From Antrodiella citrinella (taxonomy: Eukaryota; Basidiomycota; Agaricomycetes; Polyporales; Steccherinaceae): a DNA stretch of 64,000 bases. Of this stretch, positions 38,168-48,882 are shown piece by piece. Position numbers and translations under genes: made by a program. Below the pieces are notes generated by a model that worked only from the letters and a program-made list of their open reading frames with translations, had not been told where the DNA came from and did not search any database. The stretch covers positions 1-64,000 of the forward strand of contig SGPM01000098.1 in NCBI GenBank assembly GCA_004802725.1, written 5' to 3'. Within the stretch, counting starts at the first letter, position 1, and the number at the start of each line of letters is the position of its first letter.

Positions 38168-39806
38168 ATGTCGTTCTACACCAGGGCGCCGGCGACGACG
38201 GTCCCGCTTACCGGCGTCGAGAACGACGTGGAGGTCCCAAATCCTCCTAGCGACTCCGTGTCGTGCATGTCGTTCTCGCCACAAGCGGATATCCTAGCTG
38301 TTGGAAGTTGGGATTGCAAGGTGTGTCTGCATCTTCGTATTTCTTTGTCCGCGTGCTGATTGTGCTGATTGCAACGGTCGCAGGTCCGAATGTATGAAGT
38401 GAACGCTACCAGGCAAGCGCAGATGCGCGCAATGTACGAGCATGCCGCACCCGTGCTGAGTATCTGTTGGAATAAGGCGCGCTTTCCCGTTATTCTCGTG
38501 ATCACATGTTACTGACCTTTTCTATGCCGCGTATTTAGGCCGGAGACTACGTCTTTTCTGCTGGTGTAGATAACGTAGCGCGAAGCTACCACCTCCCAAC
38601 GGGGCAAACGACTGTTGTGGCGCAGCATGACGGACCTATCAAAGCTGTGAGATGGGTTGACCCTCCATACATGAATACCGGGATGCTGGTGACAGGAAGT
38701 TGGGATAAAACCATAAAGGTACTGTAAACCTCCCGTCCAGGATATCATACCTATTTTGCAAGGCCCGAGGTTGTGGTTCCGTTCGTTTTGGACACCAGGA
38801 TAAAGCTGACTTTCTGCGTTCGCAGTATTGGGACCTACGCAGCGCCACGCCCATGGCGACGATCCAGCTACCCGAGAGGTGTTATGCGATGGACATCGCG
38901 TTCCCCCTTATGGTCGTAGGCACTGCTGAACTGGGCGGAGAGAGGAACATCACTATTTATGATTTGAACAATCCTACGGAGAAGTTGAAAGTGAGCTTCG
39001 CATCGTGTCTCGGAGTGTGCGGTTTATTCGTACTGATGAGTTTTGTTCTCGGTCAGGTCATGAAGTCGCCGCTCAATTTCCAGACGAGGGTCATCACTTG
39101 CTTCCCAAAGGGCACTGGATTTTGTATCGGAAGTGTGGAGGGCAGAGTAGCGTTGCAGTGAGTTTATCTTGCTTGAATCTTGTCACCACACCGAATTACA
39201 ACGCGTGTCCGCAGTTATATCGATGAGAAGAGTTTCTCGTGAGCTGTCTTTTCTATGGAACCTAACCCCAAATGGCTCACATGCGTTATTGCCAGCAACA
39301 ACTACTCGTTTCGCTGTCATCGCAAGAGCGACAAGGCCGCGGCGAGCTCGCCTAGGAATCAGACTGTTGTATACGCTATCAACGATGTCAACTTCCACCC
39401 TGTACACGGTGGAACATTCTCGACATGCGGTGAGTTCCTCCGAATCGCAACCATGTGAACACTCATCCTCAACACTGCATCGCTGCTTCTCAGGCTCCGA
39501 TGGAACGATCAATTACTGGGACGGCGAAGCACGGATACGTCTGAAAAGTGAGTTGTTTTCTCGGAATCACTCGCGCCCACTGGCAGTATCTGATCCGCCT
39601 TAATTGCGAACCTACATGCAGTTCTCGATGCGAGTGCCAGTGGGTCTATATCTTCAACGTGTTTCAATCGTACCGGGACGATTCAGGCCTACGCGGTATC
39701 GTATGACTGGCATAAGGGTCATACGGGCAATACCCCTGGGCTAGCGAACAAGATCATGTTGCACATGTGCAAGGAGGAGGAAGTGAAGAGGCAGAACAAG
39801 ACGTAG
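38168..39806 (+). CDS. Rae1/Gle2-like protein, tandem copy 2
   Basis: Paralogue of the adjacent RAE1 gene. Nine exons: 38168-38320, 38384-38476, 38539-38718, 38826-38990, 39057-39157, 39215-39238, 39296-39429, 39494-39547, 39622-39806; 362 aa. Six exons have the same length as in copy 1 and every intron sits at the same place and phase. The motifs are kept (NPPSDSVSCMSFSPQ, TGSWDKTIKYWDLR, LPERCYAMDIAFPLMVVGTA, IGSVEGRVAL, VSYDWHKGH) but many surface residues differ (SAGVDNVARSYHL for SGGADNAGRMFDI), and small insertions lengthen it by ten residues. Intron 2 has a GC donor (AAG|GCGCGC) where copy 1 has GT. The frame is intact, so it appears functional; its role relative to copy 1 is unknown. 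Confidence 0.92.
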
Positions 39807-40330
39807 TAGTAGTCCAGACAAGGCTGAACCAAGTTAGTTGTTGTCTGGAGTGCTCCCCAAAAAAAACAGAACAAGACGTAGTCGTTTACGAAGGTGTATC
39901 ATATATACGCATGCGTTTCACATTTCGCTCTGGGACTTTGTTTTCGTCGGATATACTTATATCATGGATCCTTGAACCACACACATGTTTGTTTGTTCGT
40001 TCGTTTCATCTATGAAATTAAGGAGACTGAGAAGCGCGTCTGCTTGTACGATACATTTTGGAACATGACATTAGTACCGTCAACCTACGAATAGAACAAG
40101 CAACGATATGAGAAGAGGAATGGTTCGGTTTGGGTATATCACAGAGCGAAAGAGCGAAAAGAGAAGTCCTCGGACGAATCCATTAGTTATACTGAACAGC
40201 ATGTATCCACCTATAAATACAACCTCGGTGTGTTCCCACGGAGAGCTTTGGTCTTAAAGAATATAAATGAAGGATGAAATCGTTTTAGATCGAAATATAG
40301 CGGGTGAAGATGAAATAGTCAATAGTGACA
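39807..40330. other. convergent 3' intergenic region with short repeat
   Basis: About 520 bp between the 3' ends of RAE1 copy 2 and ERG3. The 16-bp word covering the stop codon of copy 2 (39792-39807) recurs at 39867-39882 after an A8 run. Nothing else was seen. Confidence 0.5.
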
Positions 40331-41555
40331 TCACTCCTTCTTGCCCAACGCAGCCTTCCTCTTTGCCTCTTCAATGGCCTTGATCTCGAGCATGGGGTCG
40401 AGCTCCTTCGCGGGCTGGCGGTAGGAGTCGTAATAGCGGTCGGCGAAGGTAAAATACTGGCCATAGTTGACGGTGAAATACAGATGGTGGAGGGTATGAT
40501 GCGCGGGACCGTTAATGATCTTCTCGAGTGGGTGGTCAGTGATCATGTCGGAGTCGTGGATCTAACATGAACATGAGTTTTCGTTCGTGATGGTATTCGT
40601 TGGGAAAACTTACGAGAATCGTCCAGAAGTTGATCAGCACGAAGAGAACGAGGTAGAGTGTCTTGTGGAGTGGGAACAGAAAAATGAAAAGATGATATGG
40701 GATCGATTGCAGATATCCATCGAGAGGGTGGAAAGCATGTGACGCCCATGGAGAAGGAACTACGGCAGAACGACAGTCAGAAATACATCCTGTGCATACG
40801 AAACCAGTAGAACTCACTGATCCACTTGTGGTGGGGTTTGTGTAGCCACTTGTAGCAAATGGGGTGGTGTTCCCATCGGTGGATCCAATAAATGCCATAA
40901 TCCGTGAATAACAAGTAGCTGGAAAACATACGACGGATAAGTCAGCGAGAAGTGTGCCAAGAGGACTAAAATTAACTCACAACATCACTGAGAACACGAG
41001 ATACGTCCAACCATAGTCTGACACGTTCTCATACAAAAACGAGTGTCCCCGGACCTCCGCTACGAACCACGGCAAAGTGAGCAGTGTCATGGTCGGGAAG
41101 GCCTTCATACTGCACATAATCTCTTTCCGAACCTGGTTCTTCAAGAACCGTGGGTGTTTCATCATCTCGTGGTTGAAGATGAACGTGTAGGCGAAGTACG
41201 CAAAAGAGAAGTAGAGGACGAAAATGCCAACCATGGTGATGGCACCTAGTGAAAGGGCCTGTCGTAGCATGTAATCTCGAGGCCATGCTGATGTCGAGGA
41301 TAATGTGGATAGTGTGGGCTCCGCTAGGTCTTGTGCGGTGAGCGGTGGATGTGGTAGGTACGATACCAGATGTGACCACGTCGACGAGACTGAGCCGACC
41401 GCGGCCACAGGGATGTAGGCAGTGGTGGCATTGAGGGGTGCCTTGTGAATCGAAGACGATGCGTTCACAGTATGTGCGAACGCAGAAGCTGGGACCACCT
41501 TGGCCCACACAGCATCGAGCACGTACTCGTCGAGGATGTCCAGCGCGAGATCCAT
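40331..41555 (-). CDS. ERG3: sterol C5-desaturase Erg3
   Basis: ER membrane di-iron enzyme that introduces the C5(6) double bond in episterol-type intermediates of ergosterol synthesis. Four exons keep frame: 41555-40981, 40918-40818, 40759-40614, 40561-40331; 350 aa. The start [17 protein letters not shown] resembles other basidiomycete Erg3 proteins; more upstream codons are open but lie outside homology. Histidine boxes are [16 protein letters not shown] and [16 protein letters not shown]. Hydrophobic helices flank them ([39 protein letters not shown]), and the C-terminus ends in a Lys-rich cytosolic tail ([10 protein letters not shown]) compatible with ER retention. Loss of this activity is a known route to azole tolerance in fungi; nothing here suggests it is broken. 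Confidence 0.95.
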
Positions 41556-42515
41556 GGTCGACCAAGTCCTGATTTTTGGCGACTTTGAGCTCGCAAACAA
41601 CGAATATGGTGGCCTACGAGTAGGAAAGGGCGGGGGAGGGTGACGAGCGACGAACGCGATGAGGAAGGACTGGGCGTCGCTTTTTATTGCGCGACGGATC
41701 CGAAGACCCAAGTCAGACCACTTTCAAAATTCGAGCACGATGACAGGCGCCCATTACACCCTACTATAGTAGATTAGATTGGCGCTACAAGATAAGCCGA
41801 TAAGGCCGATCTGAGACCTCTTCCTCACGAGGAGGACACGAAAAGGTCAACGCTGGACTCACCGAGGCCGTCGACCTTCAACATTTCACAACCGCAACTT
41901 CTTCAATTACGATGAGGGCCACCTGGGCACGCGCAACAAAGTCGAACCATTTCGCCGTCGGATGAATCATTCCGATCGTCGTTGCCGTGCTTGAAATCAT
42001 CCGTGCTGACATCAATTTGGACCCACGGTCACGGTATGTGGTCACTTGGGTAAGTCGGCGAGGCTCCGTCTCGGGTTTGGTGCAAGCAGGAGACAGGAAT
42101 GCAAGGGAAGGAGGACTGCGAGGGAATGACTGTTAGCAGCTTTATATGTAGCTGCGGGCAGAAGTCAGGGCTCGGTGGGCACCACGGCAGGAAATTGGTT
42201 TCACGATGGCTTCTACTTTAAGCTGCCTCTGAGAAACAGCCTGCAGCGTTCTCATAATACTCTATTGCGCACGCCGCAGCCGTGTGTATGGCAAACATCG
42301 GCCGCTCACACACACACCAGGGAAAGAAAGATGAACCCGCACGAGAGCGAGAAGCACGGCAGAAGAGATCAGATTAGCTACTAACAAAGCAATATAAAGT
42401 ACTTGTGACTGCGTGGACATGTATGCATGAATGAGTAGTGAGTGCAGCGTACCCGCAAGTCAAGACAATGACAACAGGTAGTATGTTGACAGTGAACGTT
42501 CCAAGAAAGATTGGA
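41556..42515. other. intergenic region upstream of ERG3
   Basis: About 960 bp between the ERG3 start and the 3' end of the type I Hsp40 gene, both on the minus strand. It should hold the ERG3 promoter. No sterol-response element could be assigned with confidence. Confidence 0.35.
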
Positions 42516-44427
42516 CTATTGAGGTCGACAATCGGGTTCACCGTGTTCGTCGTCGTCTTCGTCATCCTCCCAATCCTCTTCATCATCTCCCTCGCCAAAC
42601 TGCGTATCGAACCCGTGGTCAAAGAAGTTCGTACCAGCGAAAGGCGTTTCACGCACGTCCACAATATCCCCCTCTTCAAATGGAACCTCGTCTATCACAG
42701 CAGGTTTGGGCTCCATCTCGGTCTTCTTCGGCGGTAGCAGTGCCTCAAGCGTCTGTAGCCGACGTCAGGTTCTTTCGTGAATATGTTTCTCAATATCGCC
42801 CATACCTGTGTGTCCACGGACTTGAGCCATTGCTCGTCGGGCATGTCGACCTCGAGAATCACATATAAGTGACCCTTCTGGTCAGGGTTCTTGTGGACAG
42901 GCATACCCTCATTCCGAAGAATGATGCTGTCGCCAGGCTTGATGATCTTGCCCTTTGGACTGGTGACATGAACGCCACGGCCGTCCAGATGAGTAAGAAG
43001 GATTCGCGAGAAACCAAGCAATGCTTCTGAAAGGGTTATATGAACTGTAGTTAAGAGGTCATTCCCCGATCGCTCAAACGAGCTATGTGGATGGGTCCTG
43101 AGAACAAAGATGACGTCTCCCGTCGGAACTCCTGGCTATAGAACAAACCTATTAACATTTATCCCAGTGAAGTGTTCTGGAGATCTGAGAATATACCTCC
43201 TCGTCACCAGCACCGGTCAACACTATCCGCTGTCGGTCGGCCATTCCGCGCTCGATGAAGATCTCCTGACGAGTCTTCTCTTTGACAGTCTTTGATCCTT
43301 TGCACTTCTTACACCTACGACGACATCGCGCGCTCGGTAAGAAAGCCTCGACTCACGGTGGGAAATGTCTTACCTGTCTTTCTCCCGAATCTTTTCGCCT
43401 ACACCAAGACACTCAGAGCATTGCGCTCTTGATGTGGTATAGCGATTCGGACCGACCTATCATCGAGGTGAATTCATATATCTGACAAGTCACGGCATTC
43501 GCACCTGTGTCTGGACGAAGCTCCAACCCTTACCCTCGCATTTTGTGCATGGTTTAGGTTTTGCAGAGCCTTTCCCTCCCGATCTACCCCACGGTCATTA
43601 TATTACCTACGCACCGTAGGAGAGGATCACTAACCCCTTGCACATGGAGCACACAATCTCCTTCTCCATGTTCATTTTGACAGACTTCCCGTTGTAAAGA
43701 TCCTCCAGCGTCACATTGTAAGTAATGACAGAATCTTCACCCCTCGTCCGTCGTGGTCTTGACGTGGGACCACCGAAATCGAAACCAAAACGCGCCCCGG
43801 GCCCGCCACCGAACAATTCTGAGAAGATGTCTGCGGGATCCATGCCTGGCCCTGGACCGCCGCCGCCAGGACGTTTGGAAATGCCGTCCATGCCATAGCG
43901 GTCATACAGATCTCTTGTGTCCTCGTCTATCAGGGTTTCATATCTGCAAGAAAGTCAGGATATTGGCCGCATGAAGAGTGACGGAAGCCTGACGCAGCTG
44001 CCATTTCTTGGAACTTCTGGCCTGCATTGGGGTCATCGGGATTCTGCAGAGGTCGCGTTCAAGCATAAGAAATGATACGGAACTTGAGCGACGTACCTTG
44101 TCCTAGCCAAATCCCATTTTCGATCAATCCAGCAACAACTCCAAATTGTGTGTAACATACCGGGTGGTGCTCCCTAGCCTAGACAACATGAGCTCGCTTC
44201 ATGAACAGTAAAGCAGAGAGCACACCTTTTTGCGATACGCCTTCTTGATATCATCTACGAATATCCACTTCTGAGCTTGCTACGTCGCATCGTGAATGGG
44301 CGTTACGTGACATACCAGATGAGGCTGCGGCGGGTACGCCTAGCAGATCGTACAATTCTGTCTCTCGTGGTGCCACTAAACAACGTATGTCAGCTCGACC
44401 AGCGACCAGAATGGCGGGATACTCACT
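42516..44427 (-). CDS. type I Hsp40 (DnaJ class A) with split start codon
   Basis: Class A Hsp40 co-chaperone of 439 aa. Twelve exons: 44427 (A of ATG), 44375-44316, 44254-44226, 44178-44161, 44102-44097, 44043-43994, 43943-43635, 43583-43505, 43456-43374, 43314-43197, 43135-42806, 42752-42516. J domain (ETELYDLLGVPAAAS; HHPDKNPDDPNAGQKF), Gly-rich region, substrate-binding domain with zinc motifs CSMCKGSG, CTKCEGKG, CSECLGVG and CKKCKGSK, then a beta-sandwich (IIKPGDSIILRNEGMPVHKN). The C-terminus is a long acidic tail (GEGDDEEDWEDDEDDDEHG) instead of a CAAX box, so it is not a membrane-tethered Ydj1; Xdj1- or Apj1-like roles are possible. The start codon is created by splicing a 51-nt intron: no in-frame ATG exists upstream before a stop. 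Exons of 18 and 6 nt encode the HPD region. Confidence 0.88.
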
Positions 44428-45004
44428 TGCGTCGTGATGGAAGGGTGGCCACAGCAAAGTAGCACGGTGGCAACTGCTGAAGAAACGGGAAAAGCACTTT
44501 CCAGGGTAGGCGGCGCTGCCGACATGCGACGCGTCGGGAAGCACGTGATCTTGTGATTAATGGGAATTTTGCGAACGCTAACGCTCTGCTTTCTTTTCCT
44601 CCCATTTGCATCTCTGATTCTCTCTGCTTTTGCTACGGTCGTTCAACTTCAGCTGTATGGTCAGTGACGAAAGAACGAATGCTGTGAAAGGTGAGACTCA
44701 TCTTCAATCGCCTCTGGATGATGTTACATTTTAAACTTATCTACATTGTCTGACTGGTCTTCGACCAACTTGACGACTTCTTTTCAATTGATCTGACTCT
44801 TTTCAACGCCTTTCACCATGTTACACAACGCTGACTGGTCCTTTCTCGCAGTCTTTTTACCTGCGACACCTGCATATCGATGTCACCGAGGCCCGGTCTC
44901 AGTTTTTCGCTTCCACATCTCTTCTCTCTTCGCTGTATCTAGCGTCCTTTGCTCTGTGAAGAACGAGGCTGATGTCTATTGTATCTCTGTAGTAACAATA
45001 CACC
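44428..45004. promoter_or_regulatory. divergent intergenic region Hsp40 / RCM1
   Basis: Contains the 5' UTR exon of the Hsp40 gene (rightward from 44427) and the RCM1 promoter. The Hsp40 leader carries an out-of-frame ATG at about 44525 that opens a roughly 44-codon frame overlapping the main start. Confidence 0.4.
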
Positions 45005-46859
45005 ATGAATTTCTACTTTGAAGCAGGCAATGTGCTTGACAAGCTCGATGCAAAGCAGGGCTCTATCAAGAGCGTGCTCGCGACGTTACCTGAGAAGGAC
45101 CGTAAACGTACAGCGGCGGCTGTCATCGAAACACTCAAATGTAAGTAGGCATTTCGCAGGTAGGATAAAAAGTCGGCGCTGAGACACGGCTTGCCGTAGA
45201 CAAAGCCGTCTTGAACGATGTCATTGACGCTGCGAAGCTACTGAAGGAAGAAAAGAAACTCAAGTCACGCAATTTGACTTTGGTCCTGGTACACGATCTC
45301 TTGCTCTCCGGCGGCATTCAAGCTGGAGATGGTCCACTCAAGCAAGCTATCCTGCGACACAAGACGCGCTTGCAGAGTGAATTCACAAGAATCAAGATTA
45401 AGCATGGCGTGAAATCCACAAGCGAACTCGCGCAGACTGGAGACGAGAGATCCGGTCAGTTTCTTCAGGTTGTATCCAATGATCAGGATAACTGAATGAG
45501 ACTATAGCTGCCATTCCAAGGTATATACGTGTGAATACCACATGTTGGACAGTAGATGAAGCCGTGAAGGAGTTCATCTCTCGTGGGTTCGTTCTATCGG
45601 GCTCTTTTGAAGACAAGTACGCAGCTTCATTTGTTCCGCGGACGTACATCGCTTAGTTGACCTTAGGAAAGGGTTCTGCACGGATGAGCATATATCCAAC
45701 CTGTTGCTATTCCCGTCTGACTCCCAATGGGTTGAGGACAAGCTGTACACAACCGGCAAGATCATCCTGCAAGACAAAGCTTCATGTTTTCCCGCTCAGA
45801 TCCTGGCACCTCCTGCGTTGTCCAACGCTGTTGTCATCGACGCTACAGCGGCTCCTGGCAACAAGACATCACACCTGTCGGCTCTGATGAAGGGCAAAGG
45901 CAAGGCACGTCCTCATCGACTGCATATGTTCTCGACGCAGTATTGATTTGAGAATATTAGCTGTATGCCTTTGAACGAGACAAGAGACGGTATGGGACTC
46001 TTCAAATGATGTTGAAGAAAGCCCGGTGTAGGAACGTCGAACCTGTGAATGCAGACTTCCTGACCACTTCGCCGGATGATACAAGATTTCGCGCAGTCAC
46101 ACATATGTACGGTTAATCCGCTTCCGTTCGTTAACCTACAGCTGATATGTTTGATGCAGACTACTAGACCCGTCATGTAGTGGTTCTGGTATTGTGAACA
46201 GGCTGGATCATCTTTTGGAGAATGGCAAGTAGTCCAATGGCGCATCCGACAATTCTGTACTCATGCATACCGCAGAATCGGAATCCACAGAGCAACAAGA
46301 CAATCGTCTGAACAAGCTCGCTGGATTTCAACTGATGATGATCAGACATGCGATGAAGTGTACGTTATTCTCTCCCAGTTATATCGGACTCGCTGATCTT
46401 CACGCGCTGCGGGTTGTCTTCAGTTCCTTCTGTACAACGCATTGTCTATTCAACATGCAGTATCCACGCAACAGAGAATGAACACGTCGTCCGAGCCGCT
46501 CTCAAGTCCGAAGAATGTGCATCTGGACGATTCAAGCTTGGCCCTCGAGACGATGTCTTGCCTACCTGGCACCGTCGTGGCCTATCAGAAGAGATGGACT
46601 CGCCCGGTAAGTTCACATTCACATTAGGACATGGTTTCGATGCTGACAAGTCGCTATCATATTAGAGGACGCAAATTCCTTGGTGAGGTGTTCACCCGGA
46701 GAAGACGCCACAAATGGTTTCTTCGTTAGCTTGTTCGTCCGTGAGACAGAGACTCTTCCTAACAAGCGGAAAGCGGAAGCGGAATTGGAAGCGGAAACGC
46801 CTACCGAGTTTGCCACGAAGAGACGCAAGAAGAAGAAAAAGAAAGTAGCAGTTGTTTGA
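45005..46859 (+). CDS. RCM1: 25S rRNA cytosine-C5 methyltransferase Rcm1/NSUN5
   Basis: Nucleolar SAM-dependent m5C methyltransferase (yeast Rcm1 modifies C2278 of 25S rRNA). Nine in-frame exons: 45005-45140, 45200-45454, 45508-45616, 45667-45904, 45961-46106, 46160-46224, 46276-46359, 46424-46606, 46666-46859; 469 aa. N-terminus MNFYFEAGNVLDKL is typical. SAM site VIDATAAPGNKTSHLSALM; release cysteine in LLDPSCSGSGIVNRLD; catalytic cysteine in IVYSTCSIHATENEHVV; C-terminal basic tail KRRKKKKKKVAVV for nucleolar targeting. Two introns use GC donors (45905 GCACGT and 46225 GCAAGT); no GT alternative keeps the conserved blocks. It lies head-to-head with the Hsp40 gene. Confidence 0.94.
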
Positions 46860-46962
46860 TATTGCTTTACATTTGGGTTGATGCGAGGTTGTACGGAATA
46901 CATAAAATAGAGACACCGGCTAGAATGCCATTTGTTCGATGCATGCGTCAAACGATGAGACG

Positions 46963-48456
46963 TTAAGTGGCCAATTGTTGAACGATTTCGCCAGCTGTCA
47001 AACGAGCTCCTGGTGATTGTGCCCTTGAAGCCGACTCAATCAAAGACCACAGGTCGTCTGCCACGAGTCCTCCTTCATGGAAGCGTGATCGTTCGGGTCT
47101 CTTTCCGCTCAGGGTCAGAGGAATGATTGAATGCTCTTTCGGAACGTCAGCGAAAGGGTATTTGGACGTGTAGAGCTGGAATGTTGTAAATCACAGTCAG
47201 TGGTTGACAACAGTCGCCAGACTCAGAAATACCTCGATGACAGTGCATGCAAATGAGTAAACGTCACTGGCACTGGCATATGTCGATTTCGTAGACTCCA
47301 GTTCAAAGAGCGTATTGTCGATGAGCTCGGGCGCAAGCCAACGGATGGTACCACCACCCGCGGAACCATTGCTGTTGCTTGACGCTTCAGCAATTCTTGA
47401 AATGCCAAAATCCGTGAGTTTGACAATCCAGTCCGAGGCGATGAGAATGTTTGGCTGGTACATTACGCGTCAATGGGTAACGGTACTCGCGACCAAGAGG
47501 AAATGCCATACCCCTCGTAAATCTCCGTGTACTATGCCCTCCTCATGGAGATACAGTAAACCCAATGCTATTTCACGAAGCTGATGGCGTGCCAGTGAAT
47601 ATATGACGAGTAGGAGCCGAATTGTGAAGAGCGTACCCATGTTTTAACCCAGGCAAACAATACCTCGTATTGTATATTTTTTTCTTGATGGCATTGAGGG
47701 TCTTCCGAATATCACCATTCTCCATCCAAGGCGAGACCATACAGTACGCCCTCCTGAAAACTGTATCGCTGATGCCCCAAAACGGTACTATGTGTTTGTG
47801 CGATAGATTCCACCATAGTAAGGCCTCTCTGCAGAAGGCCTGCGGCGAATGACTCGATGAGTAAGTCTCCATTGAGACTTCATAAAAAGAGCGTACTTTT
47901 TGAGAATCTGGGTACTGCGAGTTATCAGTCACTGTCTGGAAAGTTCGTAGTCGCTTCAAAGCGACCTTTTGACCTTTGTACGTCCCGTAAAACACATCCG
48001 CAAATGCGCCCATATTGATTGCATCCACATTTGTGCACCTCACACCAACCAGGAAGAATACAAGAGGGAATAGGTCATATCTCAGGCAGCATCTACGCAG
48101 GATACGACGAAGATGCCTCCGAACTACACGTTCGTCCTCTTGGTGTATCCTGAGACGCGTGTGAGAGGAAGTATCGAGCATCTGTCAGAGTAATCAGTGA
48201 ACACAGACCTCGCATAAGGGAATGTGACATACCTTCTGTATCCCATCGATGACAATCTGTCGGTCGTCTCCTCGCAGCGAAGTGAGTACCTCTTCAGGGG
48301 AAGCCTCCCTCCTAGGACAGCCTCAAGCAAGAGCGTGATCTTAGGATCGGAGGCCGACTCGAAGCCGTCCAGGATGACAGCTGCTCTACTAGGCTGAGTG
48401 TTGCCTGAGTTGCGGGACGAAGGCGATAGATGCTGATAATGAGCATCGCCATACAT
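46963..48456 (-). CDS. TKL-type protein kinase paralogue, two apparent frameshifts
   Basis: Tandem relative of the next kinase gene. Recognisable parts: FESASDPKITLLLEAVLGG, EDERVVRRHLRRILRR, Gly-rich loop GAFADVFYG, VALK lysine, REALLWWNLSHKHIVPFWGI, catalytic loop HGDLRGPNIL, DFGISRI, RWLAPELID, SDVYSFACTVIE and a C-lobe ending in EIVQQLAT. The reading frame breaks near 48300 (GGGAGG run) and near 47685 (A7 run); in both places one extra base in the homopolymer would restore alignment with the paralogue. This fits draft sequencing errors, though recent pseudogenisation cannot be excluded. The N-terminus is not settled; the ATG at 48456 is the last plausible one. No Not3-like segment was found upstream. 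Substrate unknown. Confidence 0.7.
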
Positions 48457-48882
48457 CGAAAGGAATCTGCCGTCTGTCCAGGCTCGAGTGCTTGAACTTT
48501 ACCTATCGCTTCGTGAGACATGCATTATAAGTCAGAGCTGATATCTGTGACATACCAATGATCCTCTGAGCGAGTCTTTTGAACTAAGAGAGCAGTTGAT
48601 CAAGTGGGAGGGCGATCCCATTAAGTCCGAAGAGCACTCAGAACACGCGCTGACGACGTCGTATCACCAGACTCTCCCAAGGGACACGACGTTCAAGTTA
48701 TGCACGACTTACAGGATCCGTCAACATACCAATAAAACATGCAGGTTCCCACCAAGTCAGTTGACATTCAAACGCAAAGAACAATGAAGGCGATCACGTA
48801 GCCGTGCATTACAAGCGTATAACCCATATCTATGAATGTCGATGGTCTAAATGGTAGACGCGTATGTGAGGATCCGAGAAGT

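Noticed and set aside
44251..44544. Non-ATG upstream extension of the type I Hsp40 reading through the 51-nt intron
   Set aside because: The frame is open but begins only at GTG, has an in-frame stop above it, and the intron has good donor and acceptor sites; the spliced ATG is the simpler start.
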